Positions 31,870-36,749 of a DNA stretch of 36,749 bases are shown in pieces. The notes under the pieces were generated by a model, which had not been told where the DNA came from, ran no database searches, and was given only the letters and a program-made list of their open reading frames with translations. This DNA comes from Streptosporangiales bacterium. Its GTDB lineage: Bacteria > Actinomycetota > Actinomycetes > Streptosporangiales > Streptosporangiaceae. The translations under genes and the position numbers were made by a program. Positions within the stretch are counted from its first letter, which is position 1; each line of letters begins with the position of its first letter. The stretch spans positions 1 to 36,749 of the forward strand of contig WHSL01000034.1 in the NCBI GenBank assembly GCA_009380095.1. The letters run 5' to 3'.

Positions 31870-32814
31870 ATGCGCGCCATCGCGGTTTCCAGCTACGGGG
31901 CCGATCCGCAGGTGATGGACCTGCCGATGCCCGAACCCGCGCCCGACGAAGTGGTGGTGCGGCTCCACGCGGCCTCCTACAACTCGTTCGACCTGATGGT
32001 CGCGGACGGCGACATGAAGGACACGGTGCCGGCGAGCTTCCCGATGATCCTGGGCTCCGACGGCGCCGGCGTGGTCGACGCGGTCGGCTCGGACGTCACC
32101 GCGTTCGCGCCCGGCGACCGGGTCTACGGCGTGTTCCTGCACGCGGCCCGCGGGCTCGGCAGCTACGCCGAGTACGGCGTCGCCCGGCAGAGCGGCCCGA
32201 TCGCCGCGATGCCGCGCGGCATGATCTTCGAGCAGGCCGCGGCGGTCCCGCTGGCCACGCTGGCCGCGTACGACATGGTCCGCAGCGGCATGGTCGACGA
32301 GGACCAGACGGTGCTCGTCGTGGGCGCCACCGGCGGGGTGGGGCAGGCCGCCGTCCAGCTCGCGGCGCTGCAGGGCGCCCGGGTGATCGCCACGGCGCGG
32401 CCCGGCGCGGATGGCCTGGTGAAGGAGCTCGGCGCCACCGAGACCGTGGACTACTCCGCCCGCCCGGTGCCCGACCAGGTGCTCGCCATCTCGCCCGGCG
32501 GGGTGGACGCCATCCTCGACGTGGTCACGCCCCCCGACGGCGTGAACGCGCTCGCCGGGCTGCTGCGGCCGGGCGGGGTGTACGTCTCCACCATCGGCTC
32601 GCTCGACCCGCGGGCGCTGGCCGCCCGGGAGATCCGCGGCGTCAACCTCGTCGGCTCGCACCACGCCCGCGACCTCGCGGCGCTCGCCGACATGATCGAC
32701 GCCGGGAACCTGCGGGTGAACATCGAGGCCCAGGTCTCCATGGACGAGGCCCCGGCCATGCTCCGGCAGGTCGCCAAGGGCGGCGCGCGCGGCAAATATG
32801 TCATCCGCCTCTGA
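31870..32814 (+). CDS. Zinc-independent quinone reductase/alcohol dehydrogenase-like (MDR) protein
   Basis: A 314-residue protein from ATG 31870 with GGGGA upstream. The GroES-like domain (LHAASYNSFDLMVADGDMK, then PMILGSDGAGVV and FAPGDRVYG) lacks the Cys/His ligands of catalytic and structural zinc. The NADPH-binding domain has VLVVGATGGVGQAAVQLA (148-165). This is the quinone oxidoreductase (zeta-crystallin) type of the medium-chain dehydrogenase superfamily, which reduces quinones or enones with NADPH. The stop lies 68 bp from the convergent protease gene, with only a weak GCCTG/CAGGC hairpin between them. Confidence 0.9.
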   Translation: MRAIAVSSYGADPQVMDLPMPEPAPDEVVVRLHAASYNSFDLMVADGDMKDTVPASFPMILGSDGAGVVDAVGSDVTAFAPGDRVYGVFLHAARGLGSYAEYGVARQSGPIAAMPRGMIFEQAAAVPLATLAAYDMVRSGMVDEDQTVLVVGATGGVGQAAVQLAALQGARVIATARPGADGLVKELGATETVDYSARPVPDQVLAISPGGVDAILDVVTPPDGVNALAGLLRPGGVYVSTIGSLDPRALAAREIRGVNLVGSHHARDLAALADMIDAGNLRVNIEAQVSMDEAPAMLRQVAKGGARGKYVIRL

Positions 32815-32882
32815 CAGGATCGAGCCGCGCGGCGGACCGGGCCTGACCACAGGCAGACCGCGAGCCGACGGCGGGCCGCCCC

Positions 32883-33809
32883 TCACGCGTTCTCGGTGTC
32901 CAGTTCGGCGGGCTCGGCGATGACGTCCACCATGGCGCCGTTGCGCAGCACGGTGATCTGCAGCGGCCGGCCGATCGCCTCGGCGAACATCAGCCGCTGC
33001 AGGCTCTGCGCCTGACTGACCGGTTCGCCGCCCGCCGTGAGCACCAGGTCGCCGCGGCGCAGCCCGGCCCGGTCCGCCGGGCCGCCCGGCACCACCTCGG
33101 CGATCCGCAGCGCCTCGTCCTGGCCGAGCCGGTCCCGCAGCCCGGGCGGGACCGGCACCGGCGAGGCGACGAGGCCGAGGTAGGCCCGCCGCACCCGGCC
33201 GTCCCGCATCAGCGCGGCGATGATCCGCCGCGTGGTGGCGTTGATCGGTACCGCGAGCCCGAGCCCCACCGCCGCCACGGCGGTGTTGATGCCGACGACC
33301 CGGCCCCGGGAGTCGGCGAGCGCGCCGCCGGAGTTGCCGGGGTTGAGGGCGGCGTCGGTCTGGATGACGTCCTCGATCACCCGCACGGCGCTGCCGCTGC
33401 GGGTGGGCAGCGACCGGCCGAGGCCGCTGACCACCCCGGCCGTCACCGAGCCGGCCAGCCCCAGCGGGTTACCGACGGCGACGACGAGCTGGCCCACCTT
33501 CAGCGCGTCGCTGTCGCCGAGGGTCACCGGGCCGGGCGCGCCACCGGCTGCCCGTACGACGGCGAGGTCGGAGAGCGGGTCGGTGCCGACCACGGTGAAG
33601 GTGGTGCCGGAGCCGTCCGCGAACTCGGCCTTGCCCTGCCGGGCACGGCCGACCACGTGCGCGTTGGTGAGCAGGAAGCCGTCGTCGGTGAAGGTCACGG
33701 CCGAGCCGCCGCCCTGCCGCACCCGCACGCCGGCCACCAGCGGGGTCAGCCGCTCGGCGACCGACGCGACGACGCTGGAGTACGCGTCGAGAGGTTCCTC
33801 AGGGGCCAT
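32883..33809 (-). CDS. HtrA/DegP-type S1C serine protease with PDZ domain, probably cytosolic
   Basis: A 308-residue protein from ATG 33809. The trypsin-fold triad is clear: His51 (LLTNAHVVG), Asp81 (DPLSDLAVVR) and Ser160 (LNPGNSGGAL). A PDZ domain covers about 215-300 (GLRRGDLVLTAGGEPVSQAQ). There is no signal peptide or transmembrane helix before the protease domain, unlike most actinobacterial HtrA proteins, so it likely works in the cytoplasm. The ATG follows an AT-rich stretch (ATGTAATGCTGTAATC on the coding strand) that may hold the -10 of a leaderless transcript. It is divergent from the broken LysR gene. Confidence 0.92.
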   Translation of the reverse strand: MAPEEPLDAYSSVVASVAERLTPLVAGVRVRQGGGSAVTFTDDGFLLTNAHVVGRARQGKAEFADGSGTTFTVVGTDPLSDLAVVRAAGGAPGPVTLGDSDALKVGQLVVAVGNPLGLAGSVTAGVVSGLGRSLPTRSGSAVRVIEDVIQTDAALNPGNSGGALADSRGRVVGINTAVAAVGLGLAVPINATTRRIIAALMRDGRVRRAYLGLVASPVPVPPGLRDRLGQDEALRIAEVVPGGPADRAGLRRGDLVLTAGGEPVSQAQSLQRLMFAEAIGRPLQITVLRNGAMVDVIAEPAELDTENA

Positions 33810-33872
33810 GATTACAGCATTACATCGTGACGCCGAAATCGGTCCTCCGTCCGACCGGTAACGTGACGCGGT

Positions 33873-34486
33873 GTGGCGGGGCGTGCGCGGACGCATCTGG
33901 CGAACCTCGACCTGAACCTGCTCGTGGCGCTGCGCGAGCTGATCAGGGAGCGCAACGTGACCCGCGCCGCGGAACGCATCGGCATCACCCAGCCCGCGGC
34001 CAGCGCCGCGCTCTCCCGGCTCCGCCGGCACTTCGGCGACGAGCTCCTGGTCCGCGGCCGGGGCGGCCACGTCCTCACCCCGCTGTCCCGGCAGCTCGCG
34101 GAACGGGCACCCCGGGCCGCGCTGCACATCCAGCTGGTGCGTGAGTCGGGCCGTACCAGCCCGTGCGCGGCTATCCGTCCGCCGCGCCGATCCCGCGGCA
34201 GCTGGCGCTGCTGGGCATCCGCCCACGGGTCGCCGTACGGGTGGAGAGCTACCGCGCCGTCCCGCACTTCGTGGCCGGCACGGATCGGGTGGCGCTGCTG
34301 CAGCACCGCCTCGCCGTACGGGCCGCGGACGACCTCGGCCTGCGCGTGCTGGAACCGCCCGGCCCGCTGGAGCCGGTGGTGGAACGGCTGTGGTGGCACC
34401 GCAACCGGGACGACGACCCCGCCCACGCCGGGCCCCGGGCCACGGTCATCGACGCCGCCCGCACCCTCGACGAGCAGGGATCATAA
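33873..34486 (+). pseudogene. LysR-family regulator, internally deleted and frameshifted
   Basis: The first part (GTG 33873 onward) is a normal LysR winged-helix: NLDLNLLVALRELIRERNV, then AAERIGITQPAASAALSRLR and FGDELLVRGRGGHVLTPLS. Around 34135 the frame changes and the sequence jumps to the end of the effector domain in another frame (34163-34486: IRPRVAVRVESYRAVPHFVA, GTDRVALLQHRLAV). About 110-130 residues of the usual 300 are missing. I therefore call a pseudogene that once may have regulated the divergent protease gene or neighbours. The HTH part could still be translated. Confidence 0.72.
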
Positions 34487-34514
34487 ACGCGGTGAATACC
34501 TGGTAGCCGAACGC

Positions 34515-34894
34515 TCTATCGGCCGCGCCGTTCCCCGCCGCGGCGGGGGCCGTCCTCCTCCTGACCGGCACCGCGATCAGTTGGTGGGCCGCGGGCCGGG
34601 CCCAGCACGACCAGGACGCGTACCGGACCCTCTACACCGATGTCGCGGCCGGCCGCCTCGCCGGAGGTACGGCGGCTCACCGCGCGGGCGTCGGCGGACC
34701 TGTTGCGCCGGCGCGCGCCGCGCTTCCCGCTGCCGGTCGCGATGTTCTGCCACGCCTGGTCCGGAGGTCTCCCCCGGGACCTCGTCCGCGCCGCGCGCGC
34801 CTGTACGGCGGCGCAGCGCCGGCTCGGCCACCCGGCCGACGTGGCCGAGCGCTCCGCGGCGGTCATCCGCCAGGCCCGCGCCTTTACAAAGTAA
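34515..34894 (+). pseudogene. Remnant of a larger membrane-associated protein gene
   Basis: In one frame the sequence has a hydrophobic helix (AAGAVLLLTGTAISWWAAG, about 34539-34595) and continues AQHDQDAYRTLYTDVAAGR. In a second frame, to a TAA at 34894, it reads VAMFCHAWSGGLPRDLVRAA with a helical tail. GGLPRDLxRAAR is a phrase I associate with actinobacterial P-loop/caspase-type multidomain proteins. The two parts look like an interrupted, deleted gene. An intact 84-residue frame from ATG 34640 exists but probably is not a gene. 34895-35002 is otherwise the leader of the next gene. Confidence 0.4.
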
Positions 34895-35002
34895 GTCACA
34901 ACCGGCGGCGTCCGGTCGTTGGAACGGATGCATTGACCCGGCCCGCCGGGCGGCCGATCCTCGGGTTTCCGTGGCGGTTTCGCACGACGGATTGGAGCCG
35001 GC

Positions 35003-36187
35003 TTGAACGTCTTCGATGACATCCAGTTCTATCTGTTCAACCACCACCACTACATCGACGTCCCGCCCGACGAGGCCAAGCACGACTCCACCTGGGTGGA
35101 CTATCCCAACGGCCTGTTCGACCCGGAGCTCGGCCAGGCGCTCTACCAGCGCTACACCCGGGAGCTGCTGCTCGCCGAACAGCTCGGCTTCGACGCGATC
35201 GCGTTCAACGAGCACCACAACACGGCGTACAGCATGATGCCGGCGACCACGCTGCGGGCCTCGTACATCGCCGCCCTCACCAAGCGGGTCAAGCTGCTCG
35301 TCGCGGGCACGCCGGTCAACCTGTCCTGGCCGTCCCGGGTCGCCGAGGAGTACGCCATGCTCGACGTGATGTCGGGCGGGCGGATGGAGTACGGCTTCCC
35401 GCTCGGCACCGGCATGGAGTACTGGTCCAACGCGGGCGAGATCAACCCCACGACCTCGCGCGCGAGGTTCCGTGAGGGCCTGGACATCGTGTTCAAGGCC
35501 TGGGAGGGCAACGGCCCGGTCCGGTACGACGGCGACTTCTACACCTACCGCTACCTGAACACCTGGCCGCAGCCGGTGCAGAAGCCGCGCCCCAAGTCCT
35601 ACATCGTCGGCTCGGGCAGCTCGGAGACCGTGAACCTCGCGGTGGAGACCGGCTGTGGCTACTCCATCGTGTTCACTCCGATCGCCAACCAGCTCCGGGC
35701 GTTCGACGACTACCGGGCGCTCAGCGAGGAGCAGGGCCGCAAGACCGGCCCGGACGACCTGCTGTTCACCGCGATCGTGTACGTGGCCGACACCGACGCC
35801 CAGGCCGTCGAGGAGGCCCGCCCGCACATCGAGCGGTTCTTCTCCTGGTTCCACCGGGTGCCGCCGAAGTACCTGTCGCCGCCCGGCTACGTCTCGCGGG
35901 AGGAGTACCTGCGCCGCGCATCCTCCGCCGCGCTCGCCGACGGCAAGAACGCCACCTGGGACGACCTGGTCTCGGTCGGCCGGATCGCCTGCGGCTCGCC
36001 GGACACGGTGGCCGACACCATCATCCGCTGGGCGGAGGACGCGCAGAGCAGCCGCATCCTGGTGGCGCTGCAGCACGGCGACATGCCGGAGTGGAAGGCC
36101 GTGAAGAACATGACGATGTTCGCCGAGCAGGTCATCCCGCGGGTCAGGGCGCGCGCCTCCCGACCGGCGGCCGGGGCGGAGGTCTGA
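35003..36187 (+). CDS. LLM-class flavin-dependent monooxygenase
   Basis: A 394-residue bacterial-luciferase-like protein starting with TTG 35003 (NVFDDIQFYLFNHHHYID), supported by GGAG five bases upstream. Typical stretches are AEQLGFDAIAFNEHHNTAYS (residues about 60-79), SRVAEEYAMLDVMSGGRMEYGFPLG and YIVGSGSSETVNLA. It is longer than the first LLM protein of the window and closer to FMNH2-dependent oxygenases. The following hydrolase begins three bases after the stop, so the two form an operon, perhaps an oxygenase-hydrolase degradation pair. No substrate can be named. Confidence 0.9.
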   Translation: MNVFDDIQFYLFNHHHYIDVPPDEAKHDSTWVDYPNGLFDPELGQALYQRYTRELLLAEQLGFDAIAFNEHHNTAYSMMPATTLRASYIAALTKRVKLLVAGTPVNLSWPSRVAEEYAMLDVMSGGRMEYGFPLGTGMEYWSNAGEINPTTSRARFREGLDIVFKAWEGNGPVRYDGDFYTYRYLNTWPQPVQKPRPKSYIVGSGSSETVNLAVETGCGYSIVFTPIANQLRAFDDYRALSEEQGRKTGPDDLLFTAIVYVADTDAQAVEEARPHIERFFSWFHRVPPKYLSPPGYVSREEYLRRASSAALADGKNATWDDLVSVGRIACGSPDTVADTIIRWAEDAQSSRILVALQHGDMPEWKAVKNMTMFAEQVIPRVRARASRPAAGAEV

Positions 36188-36189
36188 GC

Positions 36190-36749
36190 ATGGGCTACGA
36201 CCAGGCTGCGTATACAGAGAGCGTGTACGAGATCAACGGCATCGCCACCGCCGTGCTCACCGCCGGCACCGGCGATCCCCTGCTGTTCCTGCACGGCGCG
36301 GGCACCGTCACCGGCTTCGACGCGCTGCTGCCGCTCGCCGAGCGGCACCGGCTCATCGTGCCGCTGCACCCCGGCTTCGGCGCCTCCGCCGACGACCCCG
36401 CGATCGACTCGGTGCACGACTACCGGCGGCACTACCTGGACCTGTGCGACCGGCTGGGGATCGAGCGGCCCGTCGTCGTGGGGCAGTCGATGGGCGGCTG
36501 GATCGCGGCCACGTTCGCGCTCGACCACCCCGAGCGGGTGTCCCGGCTGGTGCTGGCCGCGCCGGTCGGGCTACGGGTGCCCGGGCACCCGATCGTGGAC
36601 CTGTTCACGATCCCGCCGCAGGAGCTGGCGGACTATCTCACCGCCAAGCCGGAGGTCCTCGCCGCGGCCACGCCGAACCCGCCGACGCCGGAGTTCCTCG
36701 CCGACCGGTACCGGGAGTCGACGAGCGCGGCCCGGGTGCTGTGGGGCGG
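36190..36749 (+). CDS. Alpha/beta-hydrolase (runs off window)
   Basis: From ATG 36190 an open frame of 186 codons continues past the right edge. It has the oxyanion stretch PLLFLHGAGTVTGFDALL, the nucleophile elbow VVVGQSMGGWIAA (Ser in GQSMGG) and DHPERVSRLVLAAPVGLRVP. It is an alpha/beta-hydrolase such as a C-C bond or ester hydrolase; the Asp/His of the triad lie beyond the edge. It follows the flavin monooxygenase with three bases between, which suggests that it cleaves the oxygenated product. Confidence 0.9.
   Translation, partial: MGYDQAAYTESVYEINGIATAVLTAGTGDPLLFLHGAGTVTGFDALLPLAERHRLIVPLHPGFGASADDPAIDSVHDYRRHYLDLCDRLGIERPVVVGQSMGGWIAATFALDHPERVSRLVLAAPVGLRVPGHPIVDLFTIPPQELADYLTAKPEVLAAATPNPPTPEFLADRYRESTSAARVLWG

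Overview
The window is chromosomal DNA from a high-GC actinomycete. The signs are very GC-rich codons, frequent GTG and TTG starts, stop/start overlaps of the GTGA and ATGA type, two luciferase-like (LLM) flavin oxidoreductases, a mycothiol-type DinB-fold enzyme and an OmpA-like lipoprotein in a Gram-positive setting. The style suggests Streptosporangiales or a relative, but this is inference and no rRNA or taxonomic marker is present.

Region 1 (1-8829, minus strand, with doxX divergent at 9043): a catabolic operon read right to left. It encodes a three-part tripartite tricarboxylate transporter (TctC lipoprotein, TctB, TctA), an LLM oxidoreductase, an enoyl-CoA hydratase, a thiolase-like protein without a visible nucleophilic Cys, a DUF35 Zn-ribbon/OB partner, two class III CoA-transferases (only one with the catalytic Asp) and the start of an acyl-CoA dehydrogenase. 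The gene set resembles the benzylsuccinate (Bbs) beta-oxidation module, here joined to a dicarboxylate-type importer. A perfect 9+9 bp inverted repeat upstream of tctC is a likely operator.

Region 2 (9687-11543): a decayed polymorphic toxin with a type IV prepilin-like leader, a shortened Hint domain and a toxin-like tail, broken by several frameshifts, followed by a HEAT-repeat protein that may be its immunity partner. A second copy of the leader lies alone at 16768. Region 3 (11707-18841): an MFS exporter, a stand-alone LanB-like protein, a KAS III-like enzyme with altered active site, and an acyl-CoA ligase.

Region 4 (18989-28469, plus strand) is the main discovery. It is a tightly coupled operon encoding sulfotransferase, SDR, an HK97-fold capsid-like protein (family 3 or natural-product encapsulin type), a split transketolase, the amino-group carrier protein LysW with its EDWGE tail, LysX, LysY/ArgC-like, LysZ/ArgB-like, LysK, and a diverged argininosuccinate synthase-like ligase. 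Together these predict carrier-bound synthesis of an unusual diamino or hydroxylated amino acid, with two-carbon extension by transketolase, sulfation and C-N ligation, possibly inside or on a protein shell. No aminotransferase, NRPS or PKS gene is in the window.

Region 5 (28459-36749): a mycothiol-type enzyme, an OmpA lipoprotein with pentapeptide-like repeats, a FkbM methyltransferase, a zinc-free quinone reductase-like enzyme, a cytosolic HtrA-type protease, a broken LysR gene, another gene remnant, and an LLM oxidoreductase coupled to an alpha/beta hydrolase that runs off the window.
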